From Lachnospiraceae bacterium (GTDB lineage Bacteria > Bacillota > Clostridia > Lachnospirales > Lachnospiraceae): a stretch of DNA of 64,000 nucleotides. Positions 35,100 through 44,585 of the stretch are shown in pieces. Every line of letters starts with the position of its first letter. Position 1 is the first letter of the stretch. A program made the position numbers and the translations under genes. The stretch is taken from positions 62,001-126,000 of the forward strand of contig CAJTAL010000004.1 of assembly GCA_910574285.1 (NCBI GenBank), given 5' to 3'. The notes under the pieces are model-generated. The model was not told the origin of the DNA. It made no database searches and saw only the letters and a list, made by a program, of their open reading frames with translations.

Positions 35100-36629
35100 A
35101 TGAGGTATCTGGTAAACGGAGCTCAGATGAAGAGCGCGGATGCGTATACGATACAAAAGATGGGGATACCGTCTATGGAGCTGATGGAGAGAGCTGCCGG
35201 TTCCTGCGTCCGGGTGATGGAGGAGGAAGGATTTGACCTGTCCGCCCCGTGTGTCGTGTGCGGATCGGGAAATAACGGCGGCGACGGATTCGCGATCGCA
35301 AGGATGCTGATGAACAAAGGATATCCGGCGAAGGTTTATTTCGTCGGGAACGAATCCCGTTGTACGGAGGAGACCCGGCGGCAGATGGAGTTGTTATCGG
35401 AAATCGGAGGAAGGATAAGCAACGAATATGAGGATGGTGAATATAGTATCATTATAGACGCGATATTTGGCGTAGGGCTTGGCCGGGAGATCAAAGGAGA
35501 TTACCGGAAAGTGATCGAGCGGATGAATGCCGCGGATGCGGTGAAATTTGCGGTCGATATGCCGTCCGGGATATCGGCGGATACAGGAGAGATCCTGGGG
35601 ATCGCATTTCGCGCGGATATCACGGTGACTTTTCAACTGGAGAAGACGGGACTTGTGTTCTATCCGGGAAAAGAATATGCAGGCAGGGTTCAGGCGGCGG
35701 ATATCGGGATTTATACAGGCTGTCTGGAACAGGACGATCCGATAGCATATACTCTCGGCAGGAAGGAGCTGAGCGGGCTCCTTCCCGTCCGCAGGGCGGA
35801 TTCGAATAAAGGAACTTATGGGAAGCTGCTTATGATTTCGGGAAGCGCCGGGATGTCCGGCGCCGCGTATCTGAATGCAAAAGCGGCATATCTGTCCGGC
35901 GCCGGACTGGTCAGGATCTATACGCCTGAAGAGAACCGGATTATTCTGCAGCAGCAGCTTCCGGAGGCTATTGTGACGACTTACACAGAGTACAGCGGGG
36001 AAGAGATAGAGGAGCTGCTTTCGTGGGCAGACGCGGTTTGTATCGGTTCCGGTCTCGGAACCGGCGAGCTGTCGTGCAGGATATTAGAGAAGGTACTGGC
36101 GGATGTGAAAGTCCCCTGTCTGATCGACGCGGACGGATTGAATATTCTGGCATGCCACGGGGAATATCTGACATCTTTTCTAAGGGACAGGAAGGACGAG
36201 AACCTATTGGTATTGACTCCGCATATGAAGGAGATGTCAAGACTCCTGGGGATAAGTGTGTCAGAGATAAAAGCGCGGCGGATGGAGACGGCGGGAGAAT
36301 ACGCGAAACAGATCGGAGGAACCTGTGTCCTTAAAGATTCCAGGACCGTAACCGTGTCGCCGGAGGGGAGAAGTTATGTGAATCTGTCCGGCAATGCGGC
36401 GATGGCAAAGGCGGGTTCCGGAGATGTACTGGCAGGGGTGATCTCCGCGTTTTTGGCCCAGGGGCTTCGAGGGCACAGCGCCGGAACTTTGGGAACGTAT
36501 CTTCACGGAAGAGCGGGGGACCATGCGAGAAGACTCTATGGAAGTTACAGCGTACTGGCGGGAGACCTGCTTTCGTGCTTAAGCAAAGCATTTATGGAAC
36601 TGGAGGAAGAGCACTGTGAAGAATTATAG
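35100..36629 (+). CDS. nnr: Bifunctional NAD(P)H-hydrate epimerase / ADP-dependent dehydratase
   Basis: 509 residues. The N-terminal YjeF_N domain has CGSGNNGGDGFAIARML near 57 and FGVGLGREI near 120; the C-terminal ribokinase-like domain (about 230-500) has NKGTYGKLLMISGSAGMSGA, VLTPHMKEMSRLLG and the catalytic NAAMAKAGSGDVLAG near 435. It repairs hydrated NADH and NADPH. GAGGAGG precedes ATG 35100. Its 3' end overlaps the alr start by 14 bases, so the two are translationally linked. Confidence 0.95.
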   Translation: MRYLVNGAQMKSADAYTIQKMGIPSMELMERAAGSCVRVMEEEGFDLSAPCVVCGSGNNGGDGFAIARMLMNKGYPAKVYFVGNESRCTEETRRQMELLSEIGGRISNEYEDGEYSIIIDAIFGVGLGREIKGDYRKVIERMNAADAVKFAVDMPSGISADTGEILGIAFRADITVTFQLEKTGLVFYPGKEYAGRVQAADIGIYTGCLEQDDPIAYTLGRKELSGLLPVRRADSNKGTYGKLLMISGSAGMSGAAYLNAKAAYLSGAGLVRIYTPEENRIILQQQLPEAIVTTYTEYSGEEIEELLSWADAVCIGSGLGTGELSCRILEKVLADVKVPCLIDADGLNILACHGEYLTSFLRDRKDENLLVLTPHMKEMSRLLGISVSEIKARRMETAGEYAKQIGGTCVLKDSRTVTVSPEGRSYVNLSGNAAMAKAGSGDVLAGVISAFLAQGLRGHSAGTLGTYLHGRAGDHARRLYGSYSVLAGDLLSCLSKAFMELEEEHCEEL

Positions 36630-37782
36630 CAGAGTATGCGCAAGGATCAACCTTGACGCGATCGCATATAATATGGACAGGATGAAGGAGAATCTTGCGG
36701 ACGGCGTGAAGATGATCAGTGTGATCAAGTCGGATGGATACGGCCACGGCGCATTGCAGATTGCGAGATTTCTGGAAGCAAAGGAATATATATGGGGATA
36801 TGCGCTGGCGGCGCTTGACGAGGCTGTCGTTTTAAGGAAAGGGGGGATTGAGAAGCCCCTTCTTGTGCTGGGATGTATCTTCCCGGAACAATGGGAGGAG
36901 ATGCTGGAGCATGAGATCCGTATGACAGTCTATACGGAAGAGACGGCCCGCCAGGTGTCGGAACTGGCGGTGAAAGCCGGAAAGAAAGCATATATACATA
37001 TTAAACTGGATACAGGAATGGCACGTCTCGGATTTCCGGTGTGTACAGACAGCGTGTCGCAGATCGCGGCAATCAGCCGGATGCCCAATCTGGTGATAGA
37101 AGGAATGTATACACATTTTGCGAAAGCAGACGAGACAGAGAAAGGGTTCACATTGAAGCAGCTCGAAGATTATCTGTGGATGGTGAAGGAGCTTGCGGAC
37201 AGAGGCGTGACGGCTGCGTATCATCACTGTTCGAACAGCGCGGGGATCATCGATGTGAAAGAGGCGAATATGGATCTGGTCCGTGCGGGGATCGCAGCAT
37301 ATGGATTATATCCGTCAGAAGAGGTCAGGAAGGAGAACGTACCTCTTAAGCCGGCGATGGAGCTGGTCAGCCATGTTACTTATGTGAAATGGGTGGAAGA
37401 AGGAACGCCGGTCAGTTACGGTGGGACATTTATCACAGAGCGGAGAACGAAGATCGCGACGATCCCGGTGGGATATGGAGACGGATATCCCAGGAGCCTC
37501 TCGAATCAGGGATATGTGTTGATTCATGGAAAGAAAGCGCCGATCCTCGGACGCGTATGCATGGATCAGTTTATGGTTGACGCGACGGAGATTGAAGACG
37601 TACAGTTCGGCGATAAAGTCGTGCTGATCGGTGAAGACGGGGAAGAGAGGATTACGGTGGAGGAATTAAGCGATCTGTCAGACAGATTCAATTATGAGTT
37701 TATCTGCAGTTTCGGCAAAAGAGTGCCGAGAGAATATCTGAGTCAGGGAAAAGTAGTGGAGCAGATGGATTACTTTGCATAA
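36616..37782 (+). CDS. alr: Alanine racemase
   Basis: 388 residues from GTG 36616, with GGAGGAAG 5 bases upstream and overlap with nnr. The PLP lysine is in SVIKSDGYGHGA near residue 39; KLDTGMARLGF, HCSNSAGII and the tyrosine-bearing PVSYGGTF near 270 complete the active site, and GRVCMDQFMVD lies in the C-terminal beta domain. It makes D-alanine for peptidoglycan. A terminator at 37807-37832 ends the nnr-alr unit. Confidence 0.97.
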   Translation: MKNYSRVCARINLDAIAYNMDRMKENLADGVKMISVIKSDGYGHGALQIARFLEAKEYIWGYALAALDEAVVLRKGGIEKPLLVLGCIFPEQWEEMLEHEIRMTVYTEETARQVSELAVKAGKKAYIHIKLDTGMARLGFPVCTDSVSQIAAISRMPNLVIEGMYTHFAKADETEKGFTLKQLEDYLWMVKELADRGVTAAYHHCSNSAGIIDVKEANMDLVRAGIAAYGLYPSEEVRKENVPLKPAMELVSHVTYVKWVEEGTPVSYGGTFITERRTKIATIPVGYGDGYPRSLSNQGYVLIHGKKAPILGRVCMDQFMVDATEIEDVQFGDKVVLIGEDGEERITVEELSDLSDRFNYEFICSFGKRVPREYLSQGKVVEQMDYFA

Positions 37783-37806
37783 TCTTTTATTGTGATATCG
37801 GCGCGG

Positions 37807-37832
37807 GAATGTGCCGGGGCATATTCTTTTTT
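37807..37832 (+). terminator. Terminator after alr
   Basis: GAATGTGCC (37807-37815) pairs with GGCATATTC (37818-37826, one G-U pair) over a 2-base loop, then TTTTTT. The core GGAATGTGCCGGGGCA recurs exactly at 50977-50992. Confidence 0.85.
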
Positions 37833-37923
37833 ATGAAGGAATGATTTTTAGCCTCTATATAGAATACATCCGAGAAAGATGGAAATACTTATCTTATCTT
37901 AAAAAAATCGGAGTGTGAATAGA

Positions 37924-38271
37924 GTGCAGGTAAGACGTGGAGATATATTTTATGCAGATTTGAGCCCGGTTGTGGGTTCGGAACAGGGAGGAATCCGTCC
38001 GGTACTGGTGATACAGAATGATGTGGGCAACCGGCACAGCCCGACGGTCATATGCGCGGCCATCACTTCAAGGATGAATAAGGCGAAACTGCCGACTCAT
38101 GTGGAGATCGACGCAAGGCGCTATCAGATCGTCAAGAATTCGGTAATATTGATGGAACAGGTCAGAACGATAGATAAGCAGCGGCTTAAGGACCTGGTAT
38201 GCCATCTGGATAAAGAGATAATGAACAAAGTAGATGAAGCCTTGAAAGTCAGTTTTGAGCTTCATACATAG
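37924..38271 (+). CDS. MazF/PemK-type endoribonuclease toxin (EndoA-like)
   Basis: 115 residues from GTG 37924, 10 bases after CGGAG; a GTG at 37915 is too close to that site. [57 protein letters not shown] and [13 protein letters not shown] are nearly the complete Bacillus EndoA signature. It would cleave mRNA at short specific sequences. In Bacillus the antitoxin gene sits between alr and endoA; here the 141 bases between alr and this gene hold only a terminator and no antitoxin frame. The next gene follows after 23 bases. Confidence 0.93.
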   Translation: MQVRRGDIFYADLSPVVGSEQGGIRPVLVIQNDVGNRHSPTVICAAITSRMNKAKLPTHVEIDARRYQIVKNSVILMEQVRTIDKQRLKDLVCHLDKEIMNKVDEALKVSFELHT

Positions 38272-38294
38272 CAAAGGAGTATGAAACAGAGGTT

Positions 38295-39089
38295 ATGGAG
38301 GATGGGAGTTTATTTCAAAGGATGAAGCATCTGCTGAGAGCGGATGACGAGCTGGATGAGAGTGCGCAGAAGGAAGCGGCGGGGCTGATCCATAATATTA
38401 TCCGTTATCTGGATAAGGACGCGAAGGATATTATGACTCATCGGAAGAATATTATCGCGATCGACGGGGATGAGCTTCTGGAGGACGCGCTGCGGTTCAT
38501 GCTGGATGAGAGTTTCTCAAGATTCCCTGTCTGCGACGGGGAGATCGATTCGATCATCGGAATCCTGCACCTTCGGGAGGCGATGTCCTGTTATCTGGAC
38601 GAAAAGTTAAGAAAGATTCCGTTAAAAGACCTGAAAGGATACATAAGACCCGCGGCATTCATCCCGGAGACGAAGAGCATCGACACATTATTTAAAGAGA
38701 TGCAGGCGGATAAGAACCATATCCGGATCATACTGGACGAGTATGGACAGACTTCCGGTCTTGTGACCATGGAGGATATCTTAGAGGAGATCGTCGGAAA
38801 TATTCTGGACGAACATGATGAAGAAGAGGAGTGGATCAGGAGGACCCAGAACGGGAATTATATTGTGAACGGAATGGTCGGTCTTGAGGATTTGGAGGAA
38901 GTGATCCCGGTCGTATTTGAGAAGGAAGAGTTCGAGACGCTGAACGGATTCCTGATCCATGAGCTGGACCGGATTCCGGGAGAAGACGAGCAGTGTGTCG
39001 TAGAGTATGGGGGGTATCGGTTCACGGTGCTGCTCGTAGATAATAATACAATCCAGAGAGTTAAGATTGAAAAACGTTGGAAAGAGTGA
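38295..39089 (+). CDS. CBS-pair/CorC_HlyC domain protein without a membrane domain
   Basis: 264 residues. After a 35-residue helical lead, two CBS domains (AKDIMTHRKNIIAI onward and FKEMQADKNHIRIILDEYGQ) are followed by EDILEEIVGNILDEHDEEEE and a CorC_HlyC domain (NGFLIHELDRIPGEDEQ). The DUF21 transmembrane part of CorC/CNNM transporters is absent, so this is the soluble form, possibly a regulator of metal or nucleotide response. ATG 38295 has AGAGG very close; an alternative start is ATG 38322. It sits between the mazF-type and yebC genes. Confidence 0.82.
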   Translation: MEDGSLFQRMKHLLRADDELDESAQKEAAGLIHNIIRYLDKDAKDIMTHRKNIIAIDGDELLEDALRFMLDESFSRFPVCDGEIDSIIGILHLREAMSCYLDEKLRKIPLKDLKGYIRPAAFIPETKSIDTLFKEMQADKNHIRIILDEYGQTSGLVTMEDILEEIVGNILDEHDEEEEWIRRTQNGNYIVNGMVGLEDLEEVIPVVFEKEEFETLNGFLIHELDRIPGEDEQCVVEYGGYRFTVLLVDNNTIQRVKIEKRWKE

Positions 39090-39131
39090 TAGAATAATAA
39101 ACGGCGAAAAATATAAGCGGGGGATTGAGAT

Positions 39132-39863
39132 ATGTCAGGACATTCAAAATTTGCTAATATCAAGCATAAAAAAGAAAAGAACGATGCTGCAAAAGGAAAG
39201 ATATTTACGAAGATAGGAAAAGAACTTGCGGTTGCGGTTAAGGAAGGCGGAAGCGCTGATCCGGCGAATAACAGCCGGCTTCGGGACGTGATCGCGAAGG
39301 CGAAAGCGAATAACATGCCGAATGATACCATCGACCGCAATATTAAGCGGGCGGACAGCGATGCGAACGCTGCGAATTATGAGCATATTACATATGAAGG
39401 GTACGGACCGAACGGTACGGCGATTATCGTCGAGACGCTGACGGATAATAAGAACCGGACGGCTTCGAACGTTAAGAACGCGTTTACCAAAGGGAACGGA
39501 AATGTAGGTACTCCGGGATGTGTTTCCTTTATGTTCGATAAGAAGGGACAGATTGTGGTGGACAAAGAGGAGTACGAGGGAGATCCGGACGAACTGATGA
39601 TGATGGTGTTAGACGCGGGAGCCGAGGATCTGTTAGAGGAAGAGGATAGTTTTGAAGTGCGGACTTCTCCGGAAGACTTCAGCGCAGTGCGTCTGGCGAT
39701 GGAAGAAGCGGGCATTCCGATGGCGGCGGCGGAGGTAACGATGATTCCGCAGACGTATGTGGAGCTGACGGACCCGAAGGACATCGCGAGTATTCAGAAG
39801 ACGCTGGATATGCTGGATGACGACGACGATGTACAGGATGTATACCATAACTGGGATGAATAG
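39132..39863 (+). CDS. YebC/PmpR-family protein
   Basis: 243 residues beginning [19 protein letters not shown], with [14 protein letters not shown] and [20 protein letters not shown], the conserved YebC core. Members are DNA-binding regulators or ribosome-associated factors that relieve stalling at proline runs. GGGGGATTGAG precedes ATG 39132. The start MSGHSKF and full length leave little doubt on family; the exact role in this organism is open. Confidence 0.94.
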   Translation: MSGHSKFANIKHKKEKNDAAKGKIFTKIGKELAVAVKEGGSADPANNSRLRDVIAKAKANNMPNDTIDRNIKRADSDANAANYEHITYEGYGPNGTAIIVETLTDNKNRTASNVKNAFTKGNGNVGTPGCVSFMFDKKGQIVVDKEEYEGDPDELMMMVLDAGAEDLLEEEDSFEVRTSPEDFSAVRLAMEEAGIPMAAAEVTMIPQTYVELTDPKDIASIQKTLDMLDDDDDVQDVYHNWDE

Positions 39864-39922
39864 CCGGCAGACTGCGGGAAGGGGTTTTTAGACAGTCTGT
39901 CAGCAGGGAAGGAGCAAAGAAG

Positions 39923-41203
39923 ATGAGTAATTATAATATGGAAACCAAATGTATCCAGTCCGGGTATCAGCCGGGGAACGGAGAGGCGCGTATTCTGCCT
40001 ATCTATCAGAGTACGACGTTTAAATATGATTCCAGCGAGCAGATGGGACGCCTGTTTGACCTGGAAGAGTCAGGGTATTTCTATACCCGTCTCCAGAATC
40101 CGACAAACGATGCTGTGGCGGCGAAGATCTGCGATATGGAAGGCGGAGAGGCGGCTATGCTGACATCCTCCGGACAGGCGGCGAATTTCTACGCGGTCAT
40201 GAATATCGCAGGGGAAGGAGACCATATCGTATGTGCGTCGGCCCTTTATGGAGGTACATATAACCTTTATGCCCACACCATCCGGAAGATGGGAGTGGAA
40301 GCTACTTTCGTGGATCCGGATTGTTCGAAGGAGGAATTAGACGCGGCGTTTCGGGAGAATACGAAAGCAGTGTTCGGAGAGAGTATCGCCAATCCGGCTC
40401 TGGTGGTTCTGGATTTTGAGAAGTTTGCGGAAGCGGCCCATGCGCATGGGGTGCCGTTCATCGTGGATAATACGTTTGCAACACCGGTCAACTGCCGGCC
40501 CTTCGAGTGGGGTGCGGATATTGTGACCCATTCTACGACGAAATATATGGACGGGCATGCGTCCTGCGTGGGCGGCGCCATCGTAGACAGCGGTAATTTT
40601 GACTGGGAGGCATATGCCGATAAGTTCCCAGGACTTACGACGCCGGATGAGACATATCATGGAATCGTCTATACACAGAAGTTCGGGAAAGGTGCCTATA
40701 TCACGAAAGCAACGGCGCAGTTGATGCGGGATCTGGGCTCGATCCAGTCTCCGCAGAACGCTTTCCTTCTGAATCTTGGCCTGGAGACATTGTCCCTTCG
40801 CATGGAAAGGCATTGTGAGAATGCGCTGAAAGCGGCGCAGTACCTGAAAGACCATGAGAAAGTAGCATGGGTAAACTGCCCGTCGCTACCGGGCGACAGA
40901 TACTATGAACTTGCTAAGAAATACATGCCGAAGGGAACCTGCGGCGTGCTGACCTTCGGATTAAAAGGCGGGAGAGAAGCGGCGGTTCGTATGATGGACA
41001 GCCTGAAGATGATTGCGATTGTGACGCATGTAGCGGATGCCAGAAGCTGTGTTCTTCATCCCGCAAGCCATACGCATCGTCAGATGAATGACCAGGAATT
41101 AAGGGAAGCGGGCGTACAGCCGGATCTGATCCGGTTCAGCGTAGGAATCGAACATATCGACGATATCATCGCGGATCTGAGCCAGGCTCTTAAAGCAGTA
41201 TAG
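39923..41203 (+). CDS. O-acetylhomoserine sulfhydrylase-like Cys/Met metabolism enzyme
   Basis: 426 residues, PLP fold I. ILPIYQSTTFKYDSSEQMG, SSGQAANFYAVMNIAG, VDNTFATPVNCRPFEWGADI and HSTTKYMDGHASCVGG (PLP lysine near residue 209) are typical of MetY; ARSCVLHPASHTHRQM is the C-terminal substrate loop. It most likely makes homocysteine from O-acetylhomoserine and sulfide; methionine gamma-lyase is the main alternative. GGAAGGAGC precedes ATG 39923. No S-box or T-box leader lies in the 59 bases upstream. Confidence 0.88.
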   Translation: MSNYNMETKCIQSGYQPGNGEARILPIYQSTTFKYDSSEQMGRLFDLEESGYFYTRLQNPTNDAVAAKICDMEGGEAAMLTSSGQAANFYAVMNIAGEGDHIVCASALYGGTYNLYAHTIRKMGVEATFVDPDCSKEELDAAFRENTKAVFGESIANPALVVLDFEKFAEAAHAHGVPFIVDNTFATPVNCRPFEWGADIVTHSTTKYMDGHASCVGGAIVDSGNFDWEAYADKFPGLTTPDETYHGIVYTQKFGKGAYITKATAQLMRDLGSIQSPQNAFLLNLGLETLSLRMERHCENALKAAQYLKDHEKVAWVNCPSLPGDRYYELAKKYMPKGTCGVLTFGLKGGREAAVRMMDSLKMIAIVTHVADARSCVLHPASHTHRQMNDQELREAGVQPDLIRFSVGIEHIDDIIADLSQALKAV

Positions 41204-41242
41204 CCCGGAACTGCCTGCAGGCAGGCGGTTGCCGGAGATAAG

Positions 41243-41317
41243 GTATAAAATAGACGGAACACCTCCATACTAGTAAGGGATACTTTTGTAAAGGAACAGA
41301 AAATGTATGGAGGTGTT
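41243..41317 (+). promoter_or_regulatory. Leader hairpin that buries the tepA ribosome binding site
   Basis: AACACCTCCATAC (41258-41270) is the exact complement of GTATGGAGGTGTT (41305-41317), which contains the GGAGGTG ribosome binding site of the gene starting at 41321. The loop is 34 bases. TTTTT follows the stem directly before the start codon. A TATAAA at 41243-41248 could be the -10 box, putting the transcript start at the left arm. The structure can block translation, or end transcription, unless opened. Confidence 0.7.
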
Positions 41318-41320
41318 TTT

Positions 41321-42019
41321 ATGTCAGAGGAAGCACGCAAAGAGCAGAAGACAGAAGAGATCAAAGAAATGGGAAGCGTTGACCTGGAAGGGAACGCAAA
41401 CCGCCATAAGGTAAAGTTACTGACGATTATCGGTGAGATCGAAGGTCACGAGGCATTGTCCGGAAATGCGAAGTCTACGAAATATGAGCACCTGCTTCCG
41501 TTGTTGGCGGAAGTGGAAGACAGCGATGAGATCGAGGGCTTATTGATCCTATTGAATACATTGGGGGGAGATGTGGAGGCAGGATTGTCGATCGCGGAGA
41601 TGATCGCGTCGCTCAGCAAACCGACGGTATCCCTGGTGCTTGGCGGCAGCCATTCCATCGGCGGACCGTTGGCGGTATCGGCGAAATATTCTTTTATAGT
41701 CCCAAGCGGTACCATGATCATCCATCCGGTGCGCTCCAACGGAATGTTTATCGGTATTACACAGAGCCTGCGCAATATGATCAAGACCCAGGATCGGATT
41801 ACGCGTTTTCTTGCAGAACATTCGCATATGACGCAGAAAAGGATCGAAGAGCTGATGCTGAACCAGACGGAGCTTGTGAAGGACGTCGGAACGCTGTTAG
41901 AAGGAAGAGACGCCGTCAGGGAGGGGCTGATCGACGAGGTAGGGGGAATGAGCGACGCATTGAATAAATTGCACGAAATGATAGATCGCTCCCGGCAGAA
42001 AAAGAGTGAAAATAGGTAA
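41321..42019 (+). CDS. tepA: ClpP-class serine protease, TepA/YmfB type
   Basis: 232 residues from ATG 41321 (MSEEARKEQK); an in-frame ATG 41303 lies in the leader hairpin. The ClpP fold is recognisable: LLILLNTLGGDVEAGLSIAE, GGSHSIGGPLAVSAK with the likely nucleophile serine, MIIHPVRSNG with the histidine, and GRDAVREGLIDEVGG. It precedes the SpoIIIE/FtsK gene, the same order as ymfB-spoIIIE in Bacillus. Bacillus TepA degrades SASP during germination or aids secretion; substrate here is unknown. Confidence 0.87.
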   Translation: MSEEARKEQKTEEIKEMGSVDLEGNANRHKVKLLTIIGEIEGHEALSGNAKSTKYEHLLPLLAEVEDSDEIEGLLILLNTLGGDVEAGLSIAEMIASLSKPTVSLVLGGSHSIGGPLAVSAKYSFIVPSGTMIIHPVRSNGMFIGITQSLRNMIKTQDRITRFLAEHSHMTQKRIEELMLNQTELVKDVGTLLEGRDAVREGLIDEVGGMSDALNKLHEMIDRSRQKKSENR

Positions 42020-42047
42020 TGACAGCCCTTTTTAAAAATGCTATACT
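42019..42047 (+). promoter_or_regulatory. Promoter before the SpoIIIE/FtsK gene
   Basis: ATGACA (42019-42024), 17-base spacer and TATACT (42042-42047). The -35 overlaps the tepA stop codon. Confidence 0.65.
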
Positions 42048-42078
42048 ATAGGTATTGCCAGAATAAGGGGGAGATATA

Positions 42079-44523
42079 ATGGCCGCTAAGGCAAAGAAAC
42101 AGGGGAGAAGAGCACAGGCTAAAAAGCCGGCGAAGAGACAGGGAAAGAAGAATAATATAGAGACAAGTTTCGTAAGAACTGAGATTATCATATGGGTGAC
42201 GCTTGCGGTCAGTATATTAATGATGATCAGCAATTTTGGATTCGGCGGATTTGCAGGGGAGGCGGTCGCGGAATTGATGGCCGGGATGTTCGGCTGGGCG
42301 GCATACGTCATTCCGTTTTTATTATTTGGAATTGTAACTTTTATCATATCAAATCAAGGGAATCCGAACGCATACGTGAAAGCGGCTGCATGTGTCTGCC
42401 TGACCGTTTTGTGCTGTACGTTTTTACAGTTAGTCGATGAGACCGGAGGGAAACTGGGGGCCCTTCTGGCGGACAGGCTGGTGCCGGCGATCGGAGTTGC
42501 AGGAACCTATGTGGTGGATATCATCCTGATGATCATATGTCTGGTAGTGATTACAGGAAAATCAGCTTTGAAGAGTGTGAAGAGCCAGGGGGACAGAGTT
42601 TACGGCAGAGCGAAGAAAGATGTCGCCCGCAGACGCGAGATGGCGGAAGAGAGGCGCAGACAGAAGGAAGCTTCCCCGAAGGAGATATCCGGAGGAAAGA
42701 AGAGAAGCACCCGCCATGTGGAGGGAGTTTCATTTGATACGGCTATAGCCAAGAAGTCACCGAATGTACGGGAGCTGGCGGTAGAGTCTCCGGATATCCG
42801 CAAAGGACTTGTAATTAACCGCGGAGAAGATGATCTTGCACAGGAAACCGTGCCGGAGGCCGAGACGGATCAAAAAGCAGAGGAACCGGTATCAGTATCG
42901 GTGGCTATGCCGGCTGAGCAGCCTGAAGAAGTTCTGCGGGAAGAACCGGAGATAAGGCAGAGAAGTCGTAAGGCCAGGGAAGAAGACGTGGCGGATCAGG
43001 CGGCAGAAGTGGCGTCCGCGGTGGCGGCAGGGAGCCTGAAGCCGAAGAAGGCGTACCGCATACCGCCGCTTTCTCTGCTTAAGAAGGGGAGCAGGCAGAA
43101 GGGTGAGTCGGACTCACAGCTCCGGGAGACTGCTATGAAGCTGCAGCAGATCCTGCAGAATTTCGGCGTCAAGGTAACGGTTACGAACGTAAGCTGCGGA
43201 CCGTCGGTTACGAGGTATGAGCTGCAGCCGGAGATGGGAGTCAAAGTAAGTAAGATCGTTGGGCTCTCAGACGATATCAAATTGAATCTGGCAGCCGCCG
43301 ATATCCGTATCGAAGCTCCGATTCCAGGGAAAGCTGCCGTCGGTATCGAGGTGCCGAATAAAGAAAATTCTGCGGTTATGTTAAGAGATCTTCTGGAATC
43401 CGGTGAATTCCGCCAAAGTGCGTCTAAGATATCCTTTGCGGTGGGCAAAGATATCGGCGGCAAGGCGGTCGTGACAGATATCGGGAAGATGCCTCACGTT
43501 TTGATAGCGGGTGCCACAGGTTCCGGAAAATCAGTCTGCATCAATACTCTGATCATGAGTATTCTGTATAAGGCAACGCCGGAAGAAGTAAAGCTGATCA
43601 TGATCGACCCCAAGGTGGTGGAACTGAGTGTATATAACGGAATACCGCATCTGATGATTCCGGTGGTTACAGATCCGAAGAAAGCGGCAGGCGCCTTAAA
43701 TTGGGCGGTAGCCGAGATGGACCGCCGTTACCGTTCATTTGCGGAGTACGGCGTCAGAGATATGAAGGGGTATAATGAGAAGGTGTCGTCTATGCCTCCG
43801 GCGGAGGACGGACAGAGACAGGAGCCGCTGCCTCAGATCGTTGTGATCGTAGATGAGCTGGCGGATCTGATGATGGTAGCGCCCGGAGAAGTGGAGGGTT
43901 CGATCTGCCGTCTGGCACAGTTGGCAAGAGCGGCGGGAATTCATCTTGTTATCGCGACGCAGCGTCCGTCCGTGAATGTTATTACCGGACTGATTAAGGC
44001 GAACATGCCTTCCCGGATTGCGTTTTCCGTATCTTCCGGTGTGGATTCCCGGACGATCATAGATATGAACGGTGCGGAGAAGCTGCTTGGGAAAGGTGAT
44101 ATGCTTTTCTATCCTTCTGGTTATCAGAAACCTGCGAGGGTACAGGGCTCTTTTGTGACGGATAAGGAAGTGCAGGATGTGGTGGAATTCCTTAAGGATC
44201 ACAATGAAGAAGTTACATACGATGAGGAAGTAGTGAATCATGTGAATACCAATCCTGTCGCCGGTGCGGCAATGGCCGGGGCAGCGCCGGAAGGAGAGGG
44301 TCATGATGCGTATTTTATAGAGGCAGGCAAACTGATTGTCGATAAAGAGAAAGCATCCATCGGAATGCTGCAGCGTGCGTTTAAGATCGGATTCAACCGT
44401 GCGGCGAGGATTATGGATCAACTGGCCGAAGAAGGAGTCGTGGGACCGGAAGAGGGAACAAAACCCAGAAAAGTATTGATGTCCCAGGAGGAATTCGAGC
44501 AGTATGCGGCAGAGAACAGCTAG
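42079..44523 (+). CDS. DNA translocase FtsK/SpoIIIE
   Basis: 814 residues. A lysine-rich N-terminus precedes about four membrane segments (residues 35-165), a long acidic linker (to about 330), then the motor: VTNVSCGPSVTRYELQPE (alpha), GATGSGKSVCINTLIMSILY near 477 (Walker A), VVIVDELADLMMV (Walker B) and ATQRPSVNVITGLIKANMPS. The C-terminal winged helix (LIVDKEKASIGMLQRAFKIG, RAARIMDQL) is the gamma domain that reads orienting sequences. It pumps DNA through the division or sporulation septum. Confidence 0.96.
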   Translation: MAAKAKKQGRRAQAKKPAKRQGKKNNIETSFVRTEIIIWVTLAVSILMMISNFGFGGFAGEAVAELMAGMFGWAAYVIPFLLFGIVTFIISNQGNPNAYVKAAACVCLTVLCCTFLQLVDETGGKLGALLADRLVPAIGVAGTYVVDIILMIICLVVITGKSALKSVKSQGDRVYGRAKKDVARRREMAEERRRQKEASPKEISGGKKRSTRHVEGVSFDTAIAKKSPNVRELAVESPDIRKGLVINRGEDDLAQETVPEAETDQKAEEPVSVSVAMPAEQPEEVLREEPEIRQRSRKAREEDVADQAAEVASAVAAGSLKPKKAYRIPPLSLLKKGSRQKGESDSQLRETAMKLQQILQNFGVKVTVTNVSCGPSVTRYELQPEMGVKVSKIVGLSDDIKLNLAAADIRIEAPIPGKAAVGIEVPNKENSAVMLRDLLESGEFRQSASKISFAVGKDIGGKAVVTDIGKMPHVLIAGATGSGKSVCINTLIMSILYKATPEEVKLIMIDPKVVELSVYNGIPHLMIPVVTDPKKAAGALNWAVAEMDRRYRSFAEYGVRDMKGYNEKVSSMPPAEDGQRQEPLPQIVVIVDELADLMMVAPGEVEGSICRLAQLARAAGIHLVIATQRPSVNVITGLIKANMPSRIAFSVSSGVDSRTIIDMNGAEKLLGKGDMLFYPSGYQKPARVQGSFVTDKEVQDVVEFLKDHNEEVTYDEEVVNHVNTNPVAGAAMAGAAPEGEGHDAYFIEAGKLIVDKEKASIGMLQRAFKIGFNRAARIMDQLAEEGVVGPEEGTKPRKVLMSQEEFEQYAAENS

Positions 44524-44585
44524 TAGCTGGTATAGCAGGTATGTTGGGGAACTATGAGGTAGTCACATAAAGAAAGGAAAAGAAT

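Noticed and set aside
44524-44585. Tetrahydrofolate riboswitch before fhs
   Set aside because: The gap is only 62 bases and lacks the paired elements of that class.
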